Shown here one piece after another: positions 55,052 through 64,000 of a stretch of 64,000 nt of DNA (position 1 is the stretch's first letter; every line of letters starts with the position of its first letter). The DNA comes from Laccaria trichodermophora (taxonomy: Eukaryota; Basidiomycota; Agaricomycetes; Agaricales; Hydnangiaceae): assembly GCA_018417955.1 (NCBI GenBank), contig JACTVC010000028.1, forward strand, positions 620,001 to 684,000. The letters run 5' to 3'. Position numbers and translations under genes: made by a program. Under the pieces are notes generated by a model. The model did not search any database and was not told the origin of the DNA. It saw only the letters and a list, made by a program, of their open reading frames with translations.

Positions 55052-55584
55052 GCGGCCTGAATCTTATGATGTGGCTTTAGTGATGGTGCGGCCACGATCC
55101 TTACAGGGACTCACTAGCATGTGCCAGCTGTTCTTTTCACCGACGGCATAGTGTCTCACTGGCGGAGATGTCCTGATGCATGACATCGACCGGCGGTGAA
55201 AATTGCAGTGTACCCTGTCCTCTGGCGGCACAAGTTGCGGCGTACCATGTAAACATAGATGGTGATCATACATAGTGATAGGGCTGCAGTCATCAGTTAA
55301 ATGTCATGAATGTGAGCCATTACAACTGAAAAATATACTGAATGATCAATCACAATGAGTCCTACTGCAAGGTGATGAGATACTGTAATTTCTTTTGAAA
55401 CACAAGCAGCCTTCATTAACTATTGTCTACATCATGTCCCCCCAGAAATACAGCTAAATATAACACACCAGCAGAACACCTTCCCATAAAAACACATTGC
55501 CTTTTCATAAGAGACACTTTTTGAATAGCTGTGTTGGAGGTCTAGAGCAATATATATATATATATAATAAAGCTCTGTCACAGC

Positions 55585-56075
55585 AGTGCAATTTTTTCAA
55601 GAGGCTCCGCAAGAGCAATGTTTTTTTTTAAAATGGCACTGCCGGCAGAATGTATTATTTTTTAAATGGCACCGCCGGTGCAATGTGTTACTTTTTAAAA
55701 TGGCACCGCCGGAGCCATGTATTTTTTTTAATGGCACCACCGGCACAATTTATTATTTTTTTAAATGGCACCGCCGGCACAATGTATTATTTTTTAAATG
55801 GCACCGCTGGAGCAATGTTTTTTTTTTCAAAAATAGCACCGCCGGGGCAATCTATTTTTCTTAAAAATGGCACCACTGGGGCAATCTATTTTTTTTAAAA
55901 TGGCACAGGGGCAATGTATTCTATTTTAAAATGCCACCACCAGAGCATGAATGGCACCGCATTTTTACAAATGGCACTGCCGGAGCAATGTATTATTTTT
56001 TTAAATGGCACCGTTGGAGCAATATATCTTTCTCAAATGGCACTGCTGGAGCAATATGCTCTGCCTTTGAAATTG
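55585..56075. repeat. ~36 bp AATGGCACCGCCGG minisatellite
   Basis: About 13 units with core ATGGCACCGCCGGNGCAATG followed by a T-rich spacer. The units shorten and degenerate to the right. Confidence 0.9.
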
Positions 56076-56227
56076 CTCTGGCAGAGTAGTGCTTGAATAT
56101 TTTTTAGAAATACAAAAATCATGTTTAGGGCAAAGAACACTAGAATTAAATAGACAGTTGATACATATGATTACTAGTAAATGGGTGGTACTGCTGAGGT
56201 ACTCTTGTTTACTTCTGCACATGTTTT

Positions 56228-57090
56228 CTATGGGGGGACTGAGGGGTGGATTGCAGAGGGTAGATTGTAGATGGTAAGATTGCAGCTGCAGAGGGTAGAT
56301 TGCAGCTGTGGATGGTATATTGCAGGAGGTGTATTGTGGAGGGTAGGTTGCAGCTGCAGGGGGTATATTGCGGAGGGTATATTGCGGCTGTGGAGGGTAT
56401 ATTGCGGGAGGTAGATTGCGGAGGGTAGATTGTATATTGCAGGAGGTATATTGCGGGAGGTATATTGCAGGAGGTATATTGCAGGAGGTATATTGCGGGA
56501 GGTATATTGTGGGAGGTATATTGCAGGAGGTATATTGCGGGAGGTATATTGTGGGAGGTATATTGCAGAGGGTATATTGCGGCTGCGGAGGGTATATTGT
56601 GGGAGGTATATTGCAGGAGGTATATTGCGGGAGGTATATTGTGGGAGGTATATTGCAGGAGGTATATTGCGGGAGGTATATTGCAGAGGGTATATTGCAG
56701 GGGGTATATTGTGGAGGGTAGATTGTGGCTGTGGAGGGTATATTGCGGAGGGTAGATTGTGGCTGCGGAGGGTATATTGCAGGAGGTATATTGCGGGAGG
56801 TATATTGTGGGAGGTATATTGCGGGAGGTATATTGTGGGAGGTATATTGCAGAGGGTATATTGCGGCTGCGGAGGGTATATTGCGGGAGGTATATTGTGG
56901 GAGGTATATTGCGGGAGGTATATTGCAGGAGGTATATTGCAGGAGGTATATTGCAGGAGGTATCGCAGAGGATATATTGCAGCTGCAGAGGGTATATTGC
57001 AGGGGGTATATTGTGGAGGGTAGATTGCAGCTGTGGAGGGTATATTGCTGTGGGAGGTAGATTGTGGAGGGTAGATTGCAGCTGCAGTGG
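56228..57090. repeat. ~15 bp GGAGGTATATTGCGG minisatellite
   Basis: Some 55 units of GGGAGGTATATTGCG and close variants (AGAGGGTATATTGCAG). The unit length of 15-18 keeps several frames open over 300 codons on both strands, so the predicted YIAGGILQEVYC and YLPQYTSRNIPP repeat peptides are artefacts. Confidence 0.95.
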
Positions 57091-58080
57091 ATAGACTACA
57101 GAGGGGAGACTCATCTGGATCCTTCGAAGGGGTTTGGAAGAAAGTATATAAACCTCTGTACATGCTCACAAGTGTGTTTTGAAGAGTCACTTATGTGAAA
57201 TACCTTTTCACAGATTGTTTCAGCTGCACAAAATGTAAAAATGACTGTCAACCCACATAAAAACCACCTCTGGAAAGCTGGAGAAAGCAGGATTTGAACA
57301 AGCTAGACCCAGCAGTAAGTTACCTAGGAAAAGAAAAAGTCTTGATGGTGTTCATTGTAAAATATACCTTTTCACAAGCTGTTTCAGCTCTGCAGAACAT
57401 AATAATGGCTGTTACCTCATGTAAAAGCCACCTCTGTAAAGCTGGAGAAGTCAGGATTCAAACAAGCTAGGCCTGACAATAAGTTGTTTGGGGAAAAGAA
57501 AAGTCTTGATGGTTTCTATCATAAAAAGTACCATTTCACAGGTTGTTTCAGCCCTGCAACATGTAATAATGACTTTTGACTCATGTAAAAACCACCCTTG
57601 AAAAGCTTGAAAAGGCACAATTCTAATGAGCTAGGCCCGATGATAAGTTGTTAGGGAAAAAAAAAGTCTTGATGATTTTTGTTGTAATGCCACAATGCAG
57701 TCAAGGTTTGATAGAGATTATCAACATAAAACCCTCTTTTCTGTGTTTGTCAACAAAAACAAAACATCTCTTGAAGATTTTAACATGGTAATTACCATGG
57801 CATTGAGGTCTACCAGCTGGCTGGTTTTCAGGTTACATGGATTGAAATTGGGTGAGTGCGTTGTTGTTTGTCAGGATGCAGGGTCTGTTTGCATGCAGTG
57901 GAGGGCCCGTGCACCAAGCGCATCACCTCAATTTGGAAATGTCTCAGGCACAAACTGAAACTTTGATGGTCCCTGCCTGGCAACAAGCAAGATAGCCAGA
58001 CCATCCTCGTTGCCACAACACCCTTCTGGTCCTGCATAATGCATACTTGGTTATCTCTGGCTATCAGAGCCAGAGCTCAT
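57091..58080. repeat. Three ~162 bp tandem repeats plus unique sequence
   Basis: Units begin near 57200, 57360 and 57522, each with CTTTTCACAG-TGTTTCAGC, CATGTAAAAACCACC and GGAAAAGAAAAAGTCTTGATGG. The remainder (57690-58080) is unique, with a short unrecognised frame at 57695-57958. Confidence 0.75.
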
Positions 58081-59241
58081 ATTGAGAGAAAGTGTGCACA
58101 GCTAAAGTTTGAAGGACCATTAGATTGGTGGTGTTTTTGGGGCAATGTGTAGCGCTTTGCTTGGCAGGGTGTTCTATGTGGTGGGTAGTCCAATGGAGTA
58201 TCATAAAGAAATGACACCACTGGCAGAGCAATATTTGTGGAGGGATTGTGTACTCAAATATATTTTCAGGGTAAATGTGTCAAATATATTCTAACAGGCT
58301 ATTATACATTTTTTAAGATGGAAGTGGAGGCAATGTGTGGTGGCTGGCCTGGTGGAGTATCATAAGAAAATGACACCACTGGCAGAGCAATATTTGCGGG
58401 GGTATTGTGTACTAGATATGTTTTTGGTGTAAATGTGCCAAACACATCCTAACAGGCCATTATAAATTTTTTTTCAATATAAAAGCAGAGGCAATGTGTG
58501 GTGGCTGGTCCAATGGTGTATCATAAAGAAAATGACACCACTGGCAAAGCAATATTTGCAGAGGTATTGTGTAGTTAAATATGTTTTCAGTGTAAACATG
58601 TCAAAAATATTCTAACATGCTATTATAAATTTTCAATATAAAAGCAGAGGCAATTTGCAGTGGCTGGTCCAGCAGTATATAATAAAAAAATGACACCGCC
58701 GGTGAAGCAATATTTGCAGAGGTATCGTGTGCTCAAATATGAACATGTCAAAAATATTCTAACAGGCTATTATAAATTTTCAATATAAACGCGGAGGCGA
58801 TTTGCGGTAACTGGTCTGGTGGCATACCATAAAAAAATGACACTGCTGGCGAAGCAATATTTGCAGAGGTATTGTGTACTTAAATATCTTTTTAGTTGTA
58901 AAGATGTAAATATTCTAACATGCTATTATAAATTTTCAATATAAACGTGGAGGCGATTTGTGGTAACTGGTCCAGCAGCGTACCATAAAAAAGTGACACC
59001 GCCGGTGAAGCAATATTTACAGAGGTATTGTGTACTTAAATATCTTTTTAGTTGTAAAGATGTAAATATTCTAATATGCTATTATAAGTTTTCAATATAA
59101 ATGTGGAGGCAACTTGCGGTGGCTGGTCTGGCAGCATATCATTAAATAAAATGACACCGCTGGCAAAGCAATATTTGCAGAGGCATCATGTACTTAAATA
59201 TGTTTTTAGTATAAACATGTCAAAAATATTCGAACAGGCTA
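58081..59241. repeat. ~155-165 bp tandem array, part 1
   Basis: Seven or so units containing GAGGCAATGTGTGGTGGCTGG, AATGACACC(A/G)C(T/C)GGC, AGCAATATTTGCAGAGGTAT and ATTATAAATTTTCAATATAAA. The pogo element sits inside one unit. Confidence 0.88.
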
Positions 59242-61858
59242 CAGTCAAAACCCTCATAACCCATACTGCTCTGTGGACGGTCGGAGCTATGGCTTATCAG
59301 AGGTTATGGGTTCGAGGAGGTAGGCCAAAAAAGCGCTCAAAAAATCCCCAAAAAATCGGAAAAATAATCTAGTCATTGTTCGGCTGTACTACTATGTATA
59401 TTTTATATCAGTTCAATGCTAAGCCTATGTCTTGTTAAAAAAGTCAGTTAGAACACTGTTTTTCATGGCTCTGGTCTCATCAAGACGAAGTTGCCGCGTG
59501 AAAGTACCCAGAATGGCTTCCATCTTGTGCGCGATGGGATCATTCATGTTATCGGTGTATTTGCCAATCGTCGAAACGGCTTTCAGGATGTCACGTCGGG
59601 TGGGAAGTGCGTGGGAAATGTCATTCTCGTCGTCGATATCGTCGCCACCGTTAATCTCGATGTTCTTGCGTGCATCAATGGCATCCATAACTGATTGATA
59701 GATTTCACGGTCTGAACCCTCTGTCAAGACGTGGGATTCCCCAGCTGGGTTGAGGAGGGTTTCAAGATCCATCCGATTTGATTTCTGGAGTGCACCAGTT
59801 GCAACCAAATCATCAAGCGCTGCCTCAACTCGCTTCTCTGCGTGAGCCACGGGATCCATTTCAGAGGGGGAATCATGGAGTAGGGAGGAAATGGGGATTG
59901 AGGGGGTTGTAGAGGCAGCGGGGTCATCCACATCAGGTAAAATACCTGCTTTGAGCCAGCAGTTTTGGATCGTTGTTGTGTCGACCTCGCGCCACGCAAG
60001 GTCTGCAAGACGCATTGCTTGTAGCTGATCAATATCGTAGATTTCTGTCGGGGTAATGCCTTCGTCGTACCGATTGATGGCTCGTTGGATAAATTTGGCG
60101 CGGTAATGAGCTTTGAAGCAGCGGATAATGCCCTGATCTTTGGGCTGGATGTGTGCTGTAATATTTGGCTCGAAATTCTTGACTTGGATGTTCTGAAGGT
60201 CGTCGGGAGGAATATGTCCTGAGAAATTGTCTTGAAGCAGAAGAATTCGCCAGCCTTTTGTTCGAAGTTCGCGATCCCATTGTGTGATCCACTCCTGATA
60301 GAGGTGAGCCGTCATCCATGCCTTTGCGTTGTTCTGGTAATAAAACCCAAGCTGTCCACCTGTCTTCTTGTTAAAAGCTCGTGGTTGTGCCGCTTTTCCA
60401 ATGATAAAGGCTGGCAGCTTCTCGGACCCATCGGCATTCGAAGTGAAAGCGTACGTCAACCTGGTCTTTTTCCCTTTGACTCCTGCTTGCTTACGGTCTG
60501 ACAGGCCTCGATCAGGCGCCATCCTGTGAGTCATCAGTCAGCATACAATTCAAAGGGTGGAGTCATCTGCGCACGCATAAAAAAGGCCAGTTTCATCCAT
60601 GTTGTAGATATCACGCTGCTGATAACCATGCTTCTTGATCAGTTCTTGAATCCTCTTTCTCTCTGCTGTCACTGTGTTGGCACTTGCTGATGCTGCTTCC
60701 CCGTGTCTCCTCATTTCTTTCAAGCCATTTCTTGCTTTAAAACACCCCAACCAGCCATTGCTTAGCTTCAACCTTTCGTCCTTGTGAATGCCAGCCATAT
60801 CTGCCAAGGAATTCCATTTCTGACGAAGAACCTCCCCAGTGAGTGGGATCCCATCACCCATCACTTTAGAAACCCAGAGGTCCATCATCTCTGTGATCTC
60901 AGGGTGTTCAGTTTGTCGGGTTCGTTTGGCTATGCAGTCGCTGGCCCGGTTCGTCTGTTCCCACTCCACGCGCCATTTGGCTTCATCTTTGACCCAGGAC
61001 GAAACCAGCGGTTGCTTGATCTTCAGGTTCGGATAGATGGGCGCAAAATGGTTCGCCATCGCAGTCTGCTTTCTGCCATGTTCGTGGTACCAGTCCAGGA
61101 TCTCGATACGCTGGGCCAACGTTGCGTTCTCTTTCTTCGTGAATGTTGGAACCTCGACCTTGGTAGGCTTCTTCTTTGGTTCCCTGGCTTGCTTCTCAAA
61201 CTCGGAGCCTTCGAAATGTTAATTGACAGCCCCACTTGATGCAAGAGGTGCACATACGCTTTCTTTTGTTTCCTTTGACCTCCGGTAACTCCCCTGCCCA
61301 CTCCCTCAGCTTCTTGACAACCGCCTTCCCAGCCCCGTCAAGCCTTGAAAACCCTCTCTCATAGTCTGACGCTGCCTTGAGGTTATCAATAACACACTGC
61401 TCGTCAACAGTGTTTGCTTCGTGATCCAACCAATGCTCGTCATCAGCTGAGATGGTCTCCTTCTGAGAAAGCTTTGCCTCCAAGGCATCTTTTCGTTCCT
61501 TGATTTTTTTTGAGAATTTGGTAAGGCCTTTCTTGAGTATTTCGAGAGGTTTCGGGGCCATAGTAGAGGGAATAAACTCAAAATTGTATTATTTCGAGCT
61601 CCCGAACATCCACAGTGGCACCTCTTGGCGGCATCTTGGCCCAATAAATTCTTATTTCTATAAATATCTTGGGCACTACGCTAAATCAGACCCTGAAACC
61701 TATGGGTTTTGCCCACCAAGGGCTATGGCTTATGGGTTATCGTAGGATTATGGGTTATGGGTTGCAAATCTCCGCCCACCAACTCGGTGGACACAAAAAG
61801 GTATGGGGTTTCTGGGGTTATGGGTTATCTAACGCATGGCTTATGAGAGTGGCGACTG
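59242..61858. mobile_element. Pogo/Tigger-type transposon, apparently complete
   Basis: A 2617 bp element with TA on both sides (59240-59241 and 61859-61860). The tips are CAGTC on the left and GACTG on the right; the inner part of the inverted repeat is CTCATAAC/GCCCAT-like (CTCATAACCCAT and the inverse of ATGGCTTATGAG). TA duplication and CAGT tips are diagnostic of pogo-like elements. The right subterminal zone carries repeated TTATGGGTTAT/ATGGCTTATGGG motifs. It encodes one intact transposase on the minus strand. Confidence 0.92.
59425..61561 (-). CDS. Pogo/Tigger transposase (CENP-B-like HTH plus DDE_1)
   Basis: Three exons, 61561-61258, 61208-60575 and 60523-59425, join in frame to 678 aa with no stop (introns of 49 and 51 nt). 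The N-terminal 100 residues are charged (EILKKGLTKFSKKIKERKDA). Then comes the DNA-binding part: a psq-like helix-turn-helix (LAQRIEILDWYHEHGRKQTA at 132 onward) and a CENP-B-type half (LRQKWNSLADMAGI, SNGWLGCFKARNGL). The catalytic DDE_1 domain shows YNMDETGLFY (D306), RILLLQDNFSGH (D411) and IQPKDQGIIRCFKAHYR (D442), the DDD triad of pogo-like enzymes, with GFYYQNNAKAWMTAHLYQEW between the first two. The C-terminus (DPIAHKMEAILGTF) is helical and may mediate oligomerisation. All key residues are present, so the enzyme could be active. Confidence 0.92.
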
Positions 61859-61860
61859 TA

Positions 61861-62440
61861 CTATAAATTTTCAATATAAAAGCGGAGGCGATTTGCGGTG
61901 GCTGGCCCGGTGGTGTATCATAAAAAATGACACCGCCGGCAGGGCAATATTTGCGGAGGTATCATGTACTTAAATATGTTTTTAGTATAAACATGTCAAA
62001 AGTATTCTAACACACTATTATAAATTTTCAATATAAATGTGGAGGTGATTTGCAGTGGCTGGCCCGGCGGCGTATCATAAAAAATTACACCGCCAGTGGG
62101 GCAATATTTGCAGAGGTATTGTGTACTTAGATATGTTTTCAGTGTAAATGTGTCAAACTTCATTATAATTATTTTTCTATGTTTGTGGAGTCAATGTGCG
62201 GTGGTTGGTCCAGCGGTGTACCATAAAAAGATTATATAACCAGCAGAGCAATATTTGTGGAGGAATTACCTTGCTGGTGTACTCAAATACTTTTGCAGAT
62301 TAAATGTGTGAAGCTTCTTCCAACAGATCATTCCAATATGTGTCATTTTTGCAGAGGCAATGTGTGGTGCTTAGTCCAGTGGAGTGTTTCAGAAGTAATG
62401 TGCAGTGCTTAGTCTGGCAGAGTGATTCCACTCACATTGT
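61861..62440. repeat. ~155-165 bp tandem array, part 2
   Basis: Continues the 58081-59241 array after the pogo insertion (CTATAAATTTTCAATATAAA at 61861 completes the split unit). The last units diverge strongly. Confidence 0.85.
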
Positions 62441-62786
62441 AGCAAACAGCATACATAGGTTGATAATATTATGCATGATTGATATAAGCCAGACTTGTAA
62501 TTCTAAGTATTCAACTGGATGATGGCCGCCGGCATGTCACCAACACCCCGGCGGGCAGCCCCACACTGGGTTATGACATTCAAGGTACACCCAGCCGCTC
62601 CAGTGGTATGGGACATTGTTGCTGGTGGCCCACACATAGTTACTGGTGGATTGTTCAGGGTCCGGCCGCCCCTTTGACAATGGGGTCCGGTAATCAAACC
62701 GGCTGTCCGGCTAGCCCCTTACCATTTGATGGATTGTCAGGGCAGGGTGGCCCATTACTAATGAGCCAAGGTGACTAACTTAACTG

Positions 62787-62945
62787 CTTCCCTTAAAGTT
62801 AGAAAGAATCGGAAGGCACATAGGAGTGGGTGCACTCTTCTTCGATCCAAGCGGGAGAACTCTGTATGCAGAGGTTTCCGGAACACTCTATGAGTGGGAC
62901 CTCCGGAAAAATGAGCCTGGTCTGGAATGGTGGATCGGGGAGTAG
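62787..62945 (+). pseudogene. WD40-like paralogue 7, displaced 3' end of exon 5
   Basis: Reads LPLKLERIGRHIGVGALFFD, PSGRTLYAEVSGTLYEWDLR and GLEWWIGE with a stop at 62945. It is exactly the part missing from the gene broken at 55051. The normal WD40 3' flank follows. Confidence 0.85.
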
Positions 62946-63500
62946 TAGGAATCCAGGATGCCCGCCTCGACAAAAATATGTTTTATATCATCATTTGTAG
63001 TTCATAATAACTTACAAGCATTCCAGGCCTTAAAGAGAAGAGAACGACATTGAATTAACCTCGGCTTAAAGAGCCAAGATCGAGTGAACAAACTCTGTAA
63101 GCTTAAGCGTAGTGCGTTAAACAGACCAAATTGCTCCGGAGGAAGGGGGGAAATCCACTGTATCGGAGGCAGAGAAACCTGTCGCGGAGGATGGTACCAC
63201 AGGCGTAGGTACAATGCGAGGACAAGGAGGCAGCTTGAGACCGCCGAAGTCTATGCGAACAAGGAGATGGACGTACACCTCACGCAGTCGGACGGTGAGT
63301 CCGCTGAACGGCGCATGAGGGTGAGGAAGTGACGGCGGTTGTCGTCAAGCCAGTATCGTAGCTTGCTGATGTGGGAGGAGTAGGCAAGGTCAGCTTGGAT
63401 GATGAAGTCGACGTTATCGATGTATATGAGAATTTTCTCTCGTTTCGAGTCTGACGGCGAGATGTGACATTCGAACGACGAATGGTAAAATCAGGGAGTA
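62946..63500. repeat. WD40 3' flank plus module C, copy 3
   Basis: Collinear with 18555-18960 and 25141-25540 (CAAGATCGAGTGAACAAACTC; AGACCGCCGAAGTCTATGCG). No intact frame. Confidence 0.6.
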
Positions 63501-63509
63501 CGAGCCTGT

Positions 63510-64000
63510 GTGCATGACGCCGCAACACCTATGCATGAGTCAAGGCCGAAGAAAACCTGCTTCACAATCTGTTTCACAAATGTGTATTGATTTCGAAGAA
63601 CAGGTCGCTCTGGGTATGCCTCTGTCCCGACGGTGTTTGATGAGGCCAAGTGTGTTCTCACCCAGCACCTTCAATGCCATGTATACGCGTGTATCGGTGG
63701 GCTTTTGTGTTTGAAGTTATCAAGGAGGGATGACATGAGAACATCCGGTGTGTGTGTGCGATGGCGACGTAGGTGGGCTGGTGTGGTCCGTGTGGACGGC
63801 GTAGTGAGTCTTTCCCTAGTAATGTGGAGGCACTTGACAAGAGGACTGCTACGACCTGAAACCAATGCCTTTCCAAGTAAGAAATTAGCAATCCATGTCA
63901 ATTTATGGATGGGAATGTGCAAACAACGTAGTACCTCGCCCTCAATGTCCTTCAAAAGAGTCTTGAAAGCTCTCTTCGGATTGATTCCGCCACAATGGCA
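63510..64000 (-). pseudogene. 'X' gene remnant, copy 4 (runs off the window)
   Basis: The minus strand reads NPKRAFKTLLKDIEGEV, LHIPIHKLTWIANFLLGKAL and HTPDVLMSSLLDNFKHK, close to 12966-13390. The gene continues beyond 64000. The frame changes at least once, but this is the best-preserved copy of this part. Confidence 0.5.

Larger units (their letters stand above)
55052..62786. mobile_element. Composite satellite-rich insertion splitting WD40 copy 7
   Basis: About 7.7 kb separate the two halves of WD40 exon 5 (GAGACGGATGAG at 55040-55051 and CTTCCCTTAAAGTT from 62787). The inserted block has a GC-rich, CCGGCGG-containing zone at both ends (55070-55260 and 62520-62720), two minisatellites, two longer tandem arrays and a pogo element. 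I see no terminal inverted repeats and no clear duplication of the target, so the mechanism (Helitron-like, or recombination) is open. Confidence 0.7.

Noticed and set aside
56209..57190. 301- and 320-codon minus-strand frames with YLPQYTSRNIPP-type repeats
   Set aside because: Direct product of a 15 bp minisatellite; overlapping frames on both strands are equally open.
1..64000. LTR or LINE retrotransposons
   Set aside because: No reverse transcriptase, integrase or gag-like motif was seen in any frame, and no long direct repeats with TG...CA ends.

Overview
The window looks like a gene-poor, repeat-rich accessory region of a mushroom-forming basidiomycete (Agaricomycetes). The evidence is the many ~50-60 nt GT-AG introns, a Plavaka DNA transposon, a RecQ-like helicase plus DUF6589 pair, a pogo/Tigger transposase and many degraded gene copies. 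No prokaryotic feature, rRNA, convincing tRNA or CRISPR array was seen.

Backbone: a direct-orientation (+ strand) family of seven paralogous genes for a small WD40-like protein with a DUF2415-like segment. The copies start at 7313, 10768, 17121, 23700, 35579, 45873 and 53769. Each has five exons with identical intron phases (2,0,1,0). Copies 1-6 read through intact (409, 405, 408, 403, 407 and 411 aa). Copy 7 is dead: it has a stop in exon 2, a phase break at intron 3, and exon 5 is split by a ~7.7 kb insertion, with the missing 3' end recovered at 62787-62945. The array grew by segmental duplication. WD40 copies are followed or preceded by recurring modules: an unrecognised 'X' gene remnant, a cytoplasmic dynein heavy-chain tail pseudogene, an unrecognised 'A' module and a 3' 'C' module.

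Mobile elements on this backbone: (i) 681-6816, a Plavaka element with ~35 bp TIRs, a traceable full-length transposase and a divergent accessory gene. (ii) 29141-35362, a 6222 bp element with ~70-85 bp TIRs and a 9 bp target duplication, confirmed against an empty paralogous site. It carries an intact RecQ-like helicase gene convergent with a DUF6589 gene. This is the best candidate for an undescribed transposition system. (iii) 38198-44349 and 48904-53456, two related giant foldback (palindromic) elements with shared termini and no convincing genes. The first interrupts a dynein pseudogene and is itself hit by a 606 bp hAT-type element (43467-44072, 8 bp TSD). (iv) 55052-62786, a composite satellite-rich insertion within WD40 copy 7, containing an intact pogo/Tigger element (59242-61858, TA duplication, 678 aa transposase).

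Other genes: an IFI6/ISG12-like hydrophobic protein (15034-15398), a frameshifted beta-trefoil-like protein (28019-28514) and two copies of an unrecognised gene 'G', one of them split by later rearrangement. Minisatellites sit at 15.7-16.3, 55.6-56.1 and 56.2-57.1 kb.

All gene names come from motif recognition by eye; no database search was possible.
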